DNA from: Thermomucor indicae-seudaticae
Taxonomy: Eukaryota; Mucoromycota; Mucoromycetes; Mucorales; Lichtheimiaceae
DNA length: 42,598 nucleotides
Assembly (NCBI GenBank): GCA_000787465.1
Contig: JSYX01000294.1
Coordinates: 1-42,598, forward strand
Direction: 5' to 3'
Below the pieces are notes generated by a model. It did no database searches. It saw only the letters and a program-made list of their open reading frames with translations, and was not told the origin of the DNA. The translations under genes were made by a program, and so were the position numbers. Position 1 is the first letter of the stretch; every line of letters starts with the position of its first letter. Below, one piece after another: positions 11,215 to 21,831 of the stretch.

Positions 11215-13514
11215 TTATATGTAATCGCCGTCGTGTTCCAAGCCATGCACTCCAAAGTCTAATACTTCAAACATGGTTTCTGCACCCCTACATACAAAAT
11301 TCATCTGTTACTTCCCCACTTCTCAATATCAAAAACGTGCTCCCTTACTTGTGTACAGCCGCCACACACCGTCGCCTATCAAATGCAACTCGCCAAACGC
11401 CGCTAACATCAGTGATTAAATCTCGTACAAGTCGACCGGTCCTGACGTCCCACATCTTCAAGCCCCCCTCTGATCCAGAGATAATGATATCATCGCTATG
11501 CTGGAAGCACGTTATTGCTGCACGATGTCCATTCAAGACATGCTGGCAAGTGCCTGATTCAGGCGACCATATGCGTAACGAGGCATCTGCAGCAGCCGAT
11601 ACCAGATAGTTCGGCGTCAGACCCAGTAATCCGACCAAGACCGAGTGGCCCAGTAGTATCTTCAAGCAATTTCCAGTTTCCATGTCCCAAATCCGCACCG
11701 TCGCATCCATACTTCCACTCATACAACGTCGACGTTCTGGATCAATAACGACTGAATACACTTTCTGCGTATGCCCCTCCATCCGATGCAGTAGACGGCC
11801 TTGTTCTATGTCCCAAATGCATACCGTATTATCGTAACTGCCACTCACAAGTCGATTACCGTGAGCTGCCAGCGTGCGCACAGACTGGCTATGACCTGCC
11901 AATGTATGCATGAACCAAGGATTTACACCATTACCCCGGAAGCGTTCATCTCGTTCGGGATCAGGCAAGCGCCACACACGGATCGTCGAGTCCCTCGAAC
12001 CCGTGACGATAAGCGGTATACTCGGTTCCATTCGGCCATCGACAAGCTTAGGCATAACGATCTGGAGACAACGGACGGTAGACGTGTGGCCCGCAAAGAC
12101 GTGTGTGCACACACCGCGTGCGATATTCCATACACGGACCGTACGATCCGTTGCACCACTGACAAGTGTATTATTGACATATTGAAGGGCCCATACACCA
12201 CCATCATGCCCGCGTAGCGAGTGCTTCAAGCTGCCTGTTCTGGTGTCGTAAACGTTAATCAAGCCGTCGTCTGCTCCAGAGACAATCTTGTTATCGTCGA
12301 ATTGCAAGCACGTAACGACATGACCACGGTGACCCTGGAATGTGATCCGTCTGGCTCGTCCTTCGCGCCAATTACGTCGAAGCGTATAATGCCTTCGATA
12401 AATATCCTTGTATGGATGACTTGGCTCAGCAACAACGGGTTTGAGATCGATATCCATGTTTTCGGTGCTGCTGTGGTCATCACGATACTGCAGTGTGCCC
12501 GATTTCCCTAATGAGCTGTGGTCACGATTTGACCATGGATCAACATACTTGAATCCGTCTTTATCCAACAAACGTTTCCAGGTATTTGCGTCCGAATCAA
12601 TGATCGATTTCCATTTGCGGCTCACACACGCGGCGCTGCACAAGGAAGGTGCATCCAGATAACTGACAACGTGCAGCGATAGTTCCAAAGGCAAGCACTC
12701 CAAAAAGTCGCGCTTGAGTGCAGGCACAATCACAGAGCTCACAAACTGGAGAGTGCTGATCGGAGACAGCTTCAAAAGCTGAAACAAGACGTAGCTTTTT
12801 ATGTCGTTCGGCAAGGAGTCATATGCCTGAACCATACTAGGTAATTGCCGTAACGTGTCCGCCACCACACTGCACTCGTGCTCGTCATCTTCTACTTCTT
12901 CTTCGGAAGGTAGCGCTGGATACGATGGTGAAGGGATAGCGTATCGATCTATTATGTACGCGCCTGCTCCTGCTTCGCGGCTGTCTTCTACGAAGGGCTC
13001 CGTGCGTGGACGCTTAGCATGACCATTACTGCCACCGCCGAGGGAGCAGGATGGAGTTGCTAAGCTGCTGCTGCCGATATCGCATACCGCTGGTTCTAAC
13101 GATGGACTGCGACGCTTGCTAGTGGTATAGGGGTACTCCTATTAGGAAACAAAGGACAGTGTCAGCTATTGTTTGGAAACATTTGCTGTTTATGCGACTG
13201 ACCTTGCCACTACAACTTGAAGGCGAGCTTTGCCAAGAAGCCATTGGTATGCGACAAGGCTTCAAACTAGGCGGAGTAGCAGCTTCAGCAAGTGGGTATC
13301 TGGAGGGTCCAAGGGAGCAATGAGAAGGCGCTCCTGGTTTGCGATCGGTATCAAAGGCGGTTTTCCTTTCTTCCATGGCGGATAGTCTATTGGGTAGAGC
13401 GGTAGGGAGAGGCTGTGTGGATGCTGCCGGGAGGGAATTATTATTAGTGTCAGAGGGTGATGCTTGATGGAAATGGCGGTTAGGAGTTGAATGAAAAGAT
13501 GTTGAAGGATGCAT
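11215..13514 (-). CDS. CDC4: F-box/WD40 protein of the CDC4/FBW7 type (SCF ubiquitin ligase)
   Basis: Substrate receptor of an SCF ubiquitin ligase that recognises phosphodegrons on cell-cycle regulators. Exons: 13514-13203, 13138-11349, 11287-11215, giving 724 aa. The N-terminus (1-190) is Ser/Pro-rich and carries a likely nuclear signal (HAKRPR). A dimerisation-like helix (SLPNDIKSYVLFQLLKLSP) precedes the F-box (about 248-293, FLECLPLELSLHVVSYLDA). Eight WD40 repeats run from about 369 to the end, with typical GH...W/D spacing such as GHTSTVRCLQ, SGSRDSTIRVW and SGSYDNTVCIWD. The last intron (11348-11288) joins VAAVHK to MFEVLDFGV, matching the conserved Cdc4 C-terminus. Pop1-type paralogues are an alternative name for the same family. 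A minus-strand TATAAATA at 13757-13750 and a possible 5'-UTR intron (GTAAGC near 13664 to CTTAG just before the ATG) lie upstream. Confidence 0.92.
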
Positions 13515-15044
13515 CGGCTAAGGTATGAGTAATGTGTCGTAATGTATGTACAAACAAGGATGGACGGGCAACTTCGCTGATAATACAGTAACAGATAGTT
13601 ATGGAAGCTGCATCAGTCAAATAAGCAAAGGATAGTTGTGGAGGTAAGGGGGAAGAAAGGGCTTACTTGTTACGGAAGCAATGATGCGCTGCCTCAAAAT
13701 TCTTCTTTGTTTCGATCGAATGCCGACCTCTCTACCGGGACAAGCGCTGTATTTATAGGCAAAGAATGCCCCGGGAACGTATCAAAAATAAGACCTAGGT
13801 GTAAATTACAGTATACGTTTTGGTTTCAGCGGACGATGTCTCAAACCTAGTGAGCCATTCAAAAGGAGTCGACACGACCTTGTGCTTATTGTTTGTGTAT
13901 AACAGCGTAATACAGTCAATGCAATTACAGAACAATTGTGTGACACTGAAGGATCTTCGTGCATGAACGATAAACTCGTGATATTTTTGTATATCTGCAA
14001 TGAAATGTGCGCAGGAGGAGGAGTGATACAATATCCGCTGGCAAGGAAAATATCTTCTTTGAATCAAATGTCTTGCGTCCGTGAAACTGCATTCTGTACA
14101 AACCATTAACGTCTGTGCTACAAGAATCGAGCTGAAGGGTATGCGATCTACGCTGCTGCAAGGCAACACCTACCAACTTTTCCTTGCCGCCCAAAGTTCA
14201 GCTTCTCGCTGATGTCAAGGATATTTTGCCCATCACAGGCATTGTTGTAAACTGCGCTTTTCTTTTCAGTAAAATGCTAAAACGCACGTAATCCCAACAA
14301 CGTATAGTCTGAAAGTAAGGTCTCAGCATATCTTTTGACGGCTGATTTCATTGGAGATGGTGTAGGAGAAACCGTACTAATATGCACTGTAAAATGCATG
14401 AATAAACTACAAATGTCATTTCTATAAGCAGCATGCTAATCTGTTAAGTCTCTAGACGCCACAAACAAGCGACAAGCAGCAAACACAGCGAGACTGGAGC
14501 AGTATACAGACGTTAGTGGCGGATAGCGTCCAGTAGACGCTGCTGGAACAAAGCATTAATTATCAATGTCTGCTCATGCTGATACTATCGCGTCTTGGTG
14601 GCAGTCGAGTACGGTTTTACATGATGTCGTGGTCAACCACGAGACGTTAAGGTTCGTGACGCGAAGTAGGCTGCGCCTGCACCCACAAAGGTGCATCAAA
14701 GAGCCTGAGTTGAACTGCCCAACTTTCTATAGTGCGTATAATAACTCACATTACAATAAATGCAGTGAGTACGCATTCCCGAATATTTCTCCGGGAAACT
14801 AACGTTAAAATTGGCAACTTGGTGATACTTTGAAAACATTATACTAGCCAAAACGCTCTTCGCAGTTGCTCGAGCGTTGTCATCACTGATTTGATTGGCT
14901 GAAGTATGACGCTATCCTATAATCAATGGGGGGGGACCTATATTTTCTAATCGTCCCCCCCCCCAAAGCGTACCAGTATAATAGGCCGCAACTGGGCGGT
15001 ATTGAATGTCGTACCTTTTTGTTTCTATTGCCCCACTCTAAAGT
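13515..15044. other. Divergent promoter region between CDC4 and catalase
   Basis: This 1.5-kb region has no supported gene. It contains the minus-strand TATA-like TATAAATA (13757-13750), a 17-nt palindrome AGCGTC-cagta-GACGCT (14525-14541), and the G8/C10 hairpin (14928-14962). A minus-strand frame from about 14194 (start MGGKEKL, followed by a GTAGGT donor) was inspected but matches nothing known. Confidence 0.45.
14928..14962. repeat. G8-AC ... GT-C8 inverted repeat in catalase promoter
   Basis: GGGGGGGGAC (14928-14937) pairs perfectly with GTCCCCCCCC (14953-14962) across a 15-nt loop. The C run continues to 14964. It lies 80-117 nt upstream of the catalase ATG. It could extrude as a hairpin or bind a poly-C zinc-finger activator. 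It is not an exact stress-response element (AGGGG/CCCCT). Confidence 0.8.
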
Positions 15045-16955
15045 ATGGCTAAGAACCTTCTGACCACATCGAACGGCAATCCTGTCGAAAACAATCAGAC
15101 TTCCCAGACCGCTGGTTTCTGGGGCCCAGTGTAAGTTTGATGCCATGGATTTGTTGGCGACAATAGCTAACCTCTCTCGCTCGAGAGTCTTATTCAAGAC
15201 TTCCATTTGATTGACAAGCTTGGTACGAGAGATGTAACCAATGGGATTTGAATGCAGCTGTAATAATAACTCGGGCAACATATAGCTCATTTTGATCGAG
15301 AGCGCATCCCGGAGCGTGTCGTCCACGCCAAAGGCGCTGGCGCTCATGGTGTCTTTGGTAAAGCAATACACACAGCTTTGGTTGCTTAATGCCAACGTGA
15401 GAATTACTCACGGACTCCCGTTTCTGCTCCAGAGGTCACTCACGATATTTCCCATCTTACCAAAGCCAAGTTCTTAAGCCACATTGGCAAGAAGACCCCC
15501 GTCTTCATACGTTTCTCGACTGTGGGTGGTGAGAAGGGAAGCGCTGACACTGCTCGTGATCCTCGCGGGTTTGCGGTTAAGTTCTACACGGAAGAAGGTT
15601 TGTTCAATGCATGAATTATGGGATAATCCGATCACCTGACGGCATTAATATGATACAGGCAACTGGGACATGGTCGGAAACAACACTCCAGTCTTCTTTA
15701 TTCGCGATCCCAGCAAGTTCCCTGGTAAGTGGAAGATCATATATCAAGAACTGAGCACCGCAGTTAATCCGTTATATGTGTAGACTTTATTCACACACAG
15801 AAGCGCAATCCGCAAACCAACTGCCCTGATCCAGACGCTTTCTGGGACTTCTTGTCTCTTGTTCCCGAGTCTATACACCAAGTCACCATCCTGTTCTCTA
15901 ACCGTGGTACTCCCGATGGTTACCGCCACATGAACGGCTACTCCTCCCACACGCTTAAGCTTGTTGACGACAAAGGTGACTTCAAGTACGTCAAGTGGCA
16001 CTTTAAGACCAACCAAGGCATCAAAAACTTGAAGGCGGACGAGGCCACCCGACTCGCTGGTACTGATCCGGATTATGCCACACGCGATCTTTTCAACGCC
16101 ATTGAGCGCGGCGACTATCCGTCTTGGTCAGTCTATATCCAGATTATGGAGCCAGAGCATGCAAAGAAATACCGCTTCAATCCATTTGATGTTACAAAAG
16201 TCTGGCCGCACAAGGTATGCATAAATGCTACTACTGTGGGAAAGTCTTACACCCTAAACCAGAAGAACTGTTGATATTCTCTCATGGAAAAAAAGGATTA
16301 TCCTCTGCACCCGGTTGGCCAATTGACGCTTAACTGTAACCCGGAGAACTACTTTGCCGAAGTTGAACAGGCTGCGTTCTCGCCAGCTCACACCGTTCCT
16401 GGTATCGATGTTTCTCCTGATCGTATGCTTCAAGGTCGTCTCTTCTCTTACAGTGACACCCACCGCCATCGTCTTGGCGCCAACTACACTCAAATTCCCA
16501 TCAACCAGCCCAAGTGCCGCGTTGCCAATCATCAGCGCGATGGTTTCATGGCCGGTACGTTCGAGCTGGATCCTCCATATCCTTATGACCATGAATTACT
16601 TATCAAGATAACAGTGAGCGGTAATGGTGGTTCTGCTCCTAACTATGAACCCAACTCATTTGGCGGTCCTTACGAAAACAACTTGGTTGCCACTACCTTT
16701 ACGGCCGAAGAAGTTTCGGGTCTCACGGGCCGTTACACTTATGAGCTGACGGATGATGACTTTGTGCAAGCTGGTGACTTGTACCGCCTTATGGCTCCAG
16801 AAGAAAAAACTGACCTGGTTAGTAATATTGCTGGCCATCTCAAGAATGCCAAGAAGCACATTCGTGAGCGCCAGATTGCTCATTTTAAGCGCACTGATCC
16901 CGAGTACGGTCAACGCATCGAAGAAACCATCCTGACTCTCTTGTCCAAGGCCTAA
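15045..16955 (+). CDS. Monofunctional haem catalase, small-subunit type
   Basis: Converts hydrogen peroxide to water and oxygen. Eight exons: 15045-15130, 15188-15222, 15286-15357, 15433-15597, 15659-15724, 15784-16214, 16296-16554, 16615-16955, giving 484 aa, normal for small-subunit catalases. The distal His is H54 in [13 protein letters not shown], the distal Asn N127 in VGNNTPVFF, and the haem-ligating Tyr Y337 in [14 protein letters not shown]. Other family runs are [17 protein letters not shown], HMNGYSSHT and [12 protein letters not shown]. The protein ends LLSKA, which resembles but does not match the canonical peroxisomal SKL signal, so location is uncertain. The last intron (16555-16614) is 60 nt with no in-frame stop, so its retention would add 20 residues inside the conserved region. 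The promoter carries a G8/C10 inverted repeat. Confidence 0.96.
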
Positions 16956-17248
16956 AGCTAACCCGTCTACTACCTCGTCTTTGTTCCCATTTTCGCCCTC
17001 ACCTTTCCTCATGTCCATGTTGGTTGGTTACTGAACAGTGGCAAATAAGAGCGAATCTTGCTTTACTGTGAACTTGCAATGTATAGGCGTGGCACGTATT
17101 GAATTATGAAGAAAAAGCCATTGTTCACTTTTTGTCTGCCGTCATTATCACTCCCGACCTGTTGTTTTTCGGCTAAACCACCTTTTGTCCCATGTGGATT
17201 TGTGCTATAATACATATCAGGGGGCTTTATTGACCATTTTGGGTATCT
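16956..17248. other. Short convergent spacer, catalase and ADH 3' ends
   Basis: Holds both 3' UTRs (293 nt). No other feature seen. Confidence 0.5.
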
Positions 17249-18711
17249 TTATGGTTTACCGTTTTGCTTGTCCTCTTCCTCTGGAACGATCAAAACGGCG
17301 CGATATCTGACTTTTCCTTCGTGAAGTCGATCGAACGCTTCTGTGATACCTTCAGCCGTCTAAATTTTTTCGGGCGGGTACCGTTGAGGCGTACATACTT
17401 GGTTCATCTGGAAAAAAGGGCGTACTTACCATGGGATATTCCTCAATCTGTGCGCGAATGTTATGCCGTGCAGCAAAGTCGAGCATTAAAGTATTGATCT
17501 TCCGGCCACCCAGGATAGCGCCTGTAAAGTTCTTTTGATCCAACAGGAAAGGCAAGACGCGACTGAACTTGACGTCGCCCGGAGGAATGCCGACGAGGCG
17601 GAAGTTGCCATTTCTGGTTGTAGTTAGTAAAGGGATGTTGAGTTAAGGGGAATGTTCTCAAACATGCAGTATTCAAGGGGAAGAAACTTACGGATTTAAC
17701 AAGTTCAGGTAGACGTCATAGTCAATGTCGGCGCTTACAGTACTTAGAATCATGTCAAACTTTTCAGCCTTTTCGACAAATTCTGGAGTAAAGTCCTTGG
17801 AACACCAGTATTCGTGTGCACCAAATTTACGTGCTTCTGCCTCCTTGTCCTTGACGAAGAGGGAGTCAGTTTCCAACAACTAACATCATAAACATTCAAT
17901 CAAGCTTACTTACTCTGGAGCTAGAAATGGCGACCACATAGCAGCCCCACGCGCGAGCGAATTGAAGACCCAAGTGACCTAGTCCTCCAATACCAACAAT
18001 AGCAATTCTGGCGGTAGGCGACAGGTTGGCGCCATAGATGGCCGAAAACACGGTGGATCCTGCACACATGAGCGGACCTGCATGTTTGGCTTCAATTACT
18101 TTGGGGATCTTGTAGACGAACCTTAACAGGGAGACGACTGATAATCAGTTCACTCTTCTATTTGGTATTCGGATTGCTTACTTACCGAGCATCGCAGATC
18201 GCTCCATAGGCGTATCCATTATTGCGTCCCTCAGGAAACATGGCTCGCTTACGGCACATGATGTCATCGCCGGAATAGCAGTGAAAACATTCCATGCAAG
18301 ACGATTTCATGTAGGCATATCTACATGAGAGAAAAGTATCATGAATTTCAAGATCAAAACACATTCATCGAACAGAACCGAAAACTAACCCGACCAGATC
18401 GCCAGGCTTGAGATTCTTGACTTTGGAACCAATGTCGACGACTTCACCCACAGCCTCGTGACCCAGAACGAGATCAGGCTGTTCTGCAAAGAGCATATCG
18501 GTGTGGCAAACACCACATGCCTTCACCTTGATGTAGACTTGGTACTCGTCAAGTGGTGGGGCCTGATATTGAATCTTTTTAAACTCGTGAGGCTTTCCGC
18601 TGTGTAAGAGAAGACAAGTCAGCGTTGACAGTTAGAAAACTATAGCTTTTGGTTGAATCAATATACTTGCGTGGTAACAAAAGCATCGATGGTATATCCA
18701 GTGGCCACCAT
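17249..18711 (-). CDS. Zinc-dependent NADP(H) alcohol dehydrogenase, ADH6/cinnamyl-alcohol dehydrogenase family
   Basis: Medium-chain dehydrogenase that probably interconverts aldehydes and alcohols with NADP(H). Exons on the minus strand: 18711-18667, 18592-18390, 18320-18186, 18121-17914, 17879-17692, 17613-17430, 17359-17249, giving 357 aa. Catalytic zinc ligands are C41 (CGVCHTD), H60 (GHEAVGEV) and C147 (LMCAGSTVF). The structural zinc set is C91, C94, C97 and C105 at canonical spacing. The Rossmann loop is GIGGLGHLG (from G171). The C-terminus is VRYRAVLIV, typical of the family. The intron before exon 6 has a perfect TACTAAC branch site. Exon 1 is tiny (15 codons) and its acceptor was chosen to keep frame (AAAG/CCT). 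A TG/TA microsatellite (18769-18796) and a MITE lie upstream. Confidence 0.93.
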
Positions 18712-18768
18712 TGTTCGTATTAGATATAGGATAACTGTTCCTCTCCACTACCGAGCAGTGCTGGCCTC

Positions 18769-18796
18769 ATATATATATGTGTGTGTATGTGTGTAT
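18769..18796. repeat. TA/TG microsatellite
   Basis: Alternating (AT)n then (GT)n run about 60 bp upstream of the ADH start codon. Confidence 0.8.
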
Positions 18797-19043
18797 CCAG
18801 ATCAGTTTGTGATACACAACTGATCGATCGATATTCATGCTCCTGACAGAGCCAAGAGATATTCGTTCCCTTTTTCTTTCCGCTGGTGCGACGAAGCTTG
18901 ATGGTTCCACACGTTTGAACGTTGTTAGAGCCCGGGGCTTAGGAACCTGTCAGTGAAGGAGTTTTCGTTGTACCAAGGAACAAACTTTGTTATAGAACAT
19001 GTCTGAGTGGTGCGTGGTCCTTTCTCTCCTACTCCCAGGACTA

Positions 19044-19250
19044 TATGTGGCGTGTCACCCAGACTCGACAATTTTCTGCTCTAATTAGAGGTCACACAAA
19101 TAATATCTAGTAAACTCATCCATACCGATGCTTTTCATGTCTCTAAGGAATATTTATCATGGATTAGCTTTGGTAGATGTCGTTTGTGAGTTCTCTAAAA
19201 AGTGCTGAAATGGACCGCAAAATTATCGAGTCTGGGTGACACGCACCATA
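19044..19250. mobile_element. 203-bp MITE with 30-bp terminal inverted repeats and TA duplication (Tc1/mariner-like)
   Basis: The element spans 19046-19248 and is flanked by TA on both sides (19044-19045 and 19249-19250). The left terminus begins TGTGGCGTGTCACCCAGACT. The right terminus read from the other strand begins TGGTGCGTGTCACCCAGACT. Over 30 bp the two differ at only three positions. There is no transposase ORF inside, so it would be a non-autonomous copy. TA target duplication is the signature of the Tc1/mariner superfamily. It sits about 330 bp upstream of the ADH start codon. Confidence 0.75.
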
Positions 19251-19818
19251 GAGGTGGGCAGTGTCTGGTAAAACAGACGAGAATTTGACGCTTTGTGCTA
19301 CAACTCCTTGTTAGCAAAGTGCGCGCCATACATGCTTTAGAAGCTGAGGAAGGCAATGATCAGCAATCTCATTCCCACGGTGCCAGCTTATTACCGTTGA
19401 CGGTTTTTAACGCTCATCTTGCAGATTCTCTAATACCGCCAAAATTAGAACCTCGTCAAGTTCTAGGGGAAAGACTATGCAACATTGTAGCACTTGATCC
19501 AGTATGCAAAGCATTAAGTTTGAATTTCATCCTCAGCTTACTCCACTCCCACTCCGGATAACACTAGGTAGTAGCAAGACCTTCGTTTCTTGATCCAGTG
19601 GACACGAATCAACTGTGACATACGACACTCCCCCATGGTGATTACGCAGATCAACAAGGATCAGCCGTCGAATGGGGATTTCAGGTTTAAGCCTAAGATG
19701 GCCTCTCTTTTGAAATACGAGCAGAGTGACACAAGAAAATGACAGCGCAAGTCTGAACTTGCAAGTGGAACAACAACTTTGCAAAAAACGCCACGCGTTC
19801 TCCTGTGTCTAAATTAGT
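19251..19818. other. Spacer between MITE and MRF1, with one unexplained open frame
   Basis: The plus strand is open from 19289 to 19561 (about 90 codons, no in-frame ATG at its start). Its composition is reasonably protein-like (for example ADSLIPPKLEPRQVLGERL), but I recognise no family. It may be a degenerate gene fragment or chance. Confidence 0.25.
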
Positions 19819-21384
19819 TTATTCTTCTTCCAGGAGACTTTCAGTAAGATAATGTTCCTGCAGCGGCTCAATGACACGCATTAAGCCCTCTCCTGATATC
19901 ACCGATTCTACTTCATGTAAAGTCAGATTTATTCGGTGATCAGTGACCCGGTTCTAGACGCACACATAGCGGAAAGGTGATGAGCATAAAAGTCGATCAA
20001 CAATGATAATAAGCTTTCAAACGTTTACCTGTGGAAAGTTGTATGTACGAATTTTCTCTGAACGGTCACCAGTACCGATCTGCTTGTTCCGAGAGCTTCG
20101 TCTTGCTGCAGCCGTTTTCTCGCGTTCCATGTCGTAAATCTTTGCTCGGAGCACTTTCAATGCCTTTGCTTTGTTCTATTATTATTACTGCGTTAGTGAC
20201 AGTCCATGCAGCATATCGCATTCGGTAATAATGTACCTTATGTTGTGATCTTTCATCTTGCATCGCCACGACCAAACCAGTTGGTATGTGAGTGATTCGG
20301 ACCGCACTGTCAGTTGTGTTTACGTGCTGACCGCCCGCACCGGAGGCACGATATACATCGATTCTTAGATCAGAATCTCGAATTTGAACGTCCACCTATC
20401 GAGCATTGTATCAGTCGCCGTAGATCAGGTTATCAGTTCATATTAAATACAGACCTCAGTCGGCTGGGGCAAGATCGCTACAGTAATAGTAGAAGTATGA
20501 ATCCGACCTTGGGATTCCGTCGCTGGCACACGCTGTACACTAAAGCAATGTTATTGACGCATCCGGTACCGTATGCAGACAAAAAGACAACTCACCGATG
20601 GACCCCAGACTCGTATTTAAGCAGTTTAAAGACATTTTTCCCTGAAATATTCACTGTAATATCCTGGATTATGCGAAAAAGTTGAGAGTTATGGTAACCC
20701 TCAGTAAGTGGCAAGAAACGCCCAACTTACCTTGATACCCTTTAACCCAGCGTCTTCTGAGCGAGATAAAACTTCCCATTTCCACTTTTGCAGCTGTGCA
20801 AAACGCTCATACATACGAGCCATTTCAGCCGAAAACAAGGCTGCTTCGTCTCCACCTGCACCGGCACGGATCTCGAGGATAGCGCTCGCTTCGTCTGCCG
20901 AATCCTTGGGTGCCAGCTCACTGATCAGCTCTCGTTCGATGCTTTCAATGCGCGACGTGACTTCTGCGTATTCTTCTTTGGCGAGTTCTAGCATTTCCTT
21001 GTCGGTCTGTTCCTGACCTGTCAATATGTCCTGCAGTTGACCGAGATCCTCATTGTTCTTTTGCCATTCCTCAAATAAAGATTTTGGCGTGGACAGGGCA
21101 GCGATTTCTTTTGAGACGTTTCCTAATTCCTTGGATTCGAGTGTGTCGCTGTTGAGCTTGGACAAGAGTGAATCATGACGTTCGACGAGTAACTTTAGTT
21201 TTTTAACCAATGGCGGTGTGATTCTTGAAGAAGGCAGTAACGGTGAAGCTAGGTGAGTTTTCGCGTGAATACAAATACTGAAGATGCTGTCATGGACAGT
21301 TGTCGGCTACGCGACATGCCGACAGTATATGCACACACCATTTGTCGAATATTTTGCTACGTGAAGCAAACGCCTCGTAAACAT
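19819..21384 (-). CDS. MRF1: Mitochondrial peptide chain release factor 1
   Basis: Terminates mitochondrial translation by recognising UAA/UAG and hydrolysing peptidyl-tRNA. Exons: 21384-21339, 21248-20731, 20663-20596, 20539-20455, 20395-20237, 20163-20029, 19953-19819, giving 381 aa. The first exon encodes a presequence-like start ([15 protein letters not shown]). The PCRF domain contains [14 protein letters not shown]. The codon-reading tripeptide is intact: P216-A217-T218 in [18 protein letters not shown]. The catalytic GGQ is at 260-262 in [19 protein letters not shown]. The conserved end is [16 protein letters not shown]. Divergent from DCP2 with a 447-bp shared promoter. I am confident of the family; the first exon is less certain than the rest. 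Confidence 0.94.
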
Positions 21385-21831
21385 TTTTCGATACAACGAC
21401 CAGCTCAGCAAAAATTTCAGTCCTTGTTCTCAGGATAACCACACCAATCGATCTCTTTATGAAAAGATGGTTGCGAGCAGAAGTACGAAGCCATACAATC
21501 TATTTCTGATGCTCTTTTTTACTAATACCGAGTGTTTATACGAGGCAAATGATTAAATCACGCCAATGAAAAAACAAGAGGACGTTTGAATATCCGTCTG
21601 TCCTCTCTTCTTTTTACTGCAGTTTGGATAGGCCACGTTATCTACTTAATCACAATTAGGGGTTTTGTTTTCCTAACAAGGAAGTCCTAAAATCAAAAGC
21701 AACATGCGGTGTCCTACAGCATTCGAAAGTTGCATTTCTTTTCCTGCTTTCATCTTTTCCGAAATTTCTCCGCATATTACCTTACGTACCATTACACCTT
21801 ACGCACACCTACGCATACGTATTGCACACAT
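21385..21831. promoter_or_regulatory. Divergent promoter region of MRF1 and DCP2
   Basis: 447 bp between two start codons on opposite strands. It is T/A-rich with pyrimidine tracts. I see no clear TATA box or palindrome and no ORF of interest. Confidence 0.4.

Noticed and set aside
13795..14194. Minus-strand frames starting MGGKEKL with a GTAGGT donor, upstream of catalase
   Set aside because: The joined product has no recognisable domain and several alternative frames are equally open. Not enough to call a gene.
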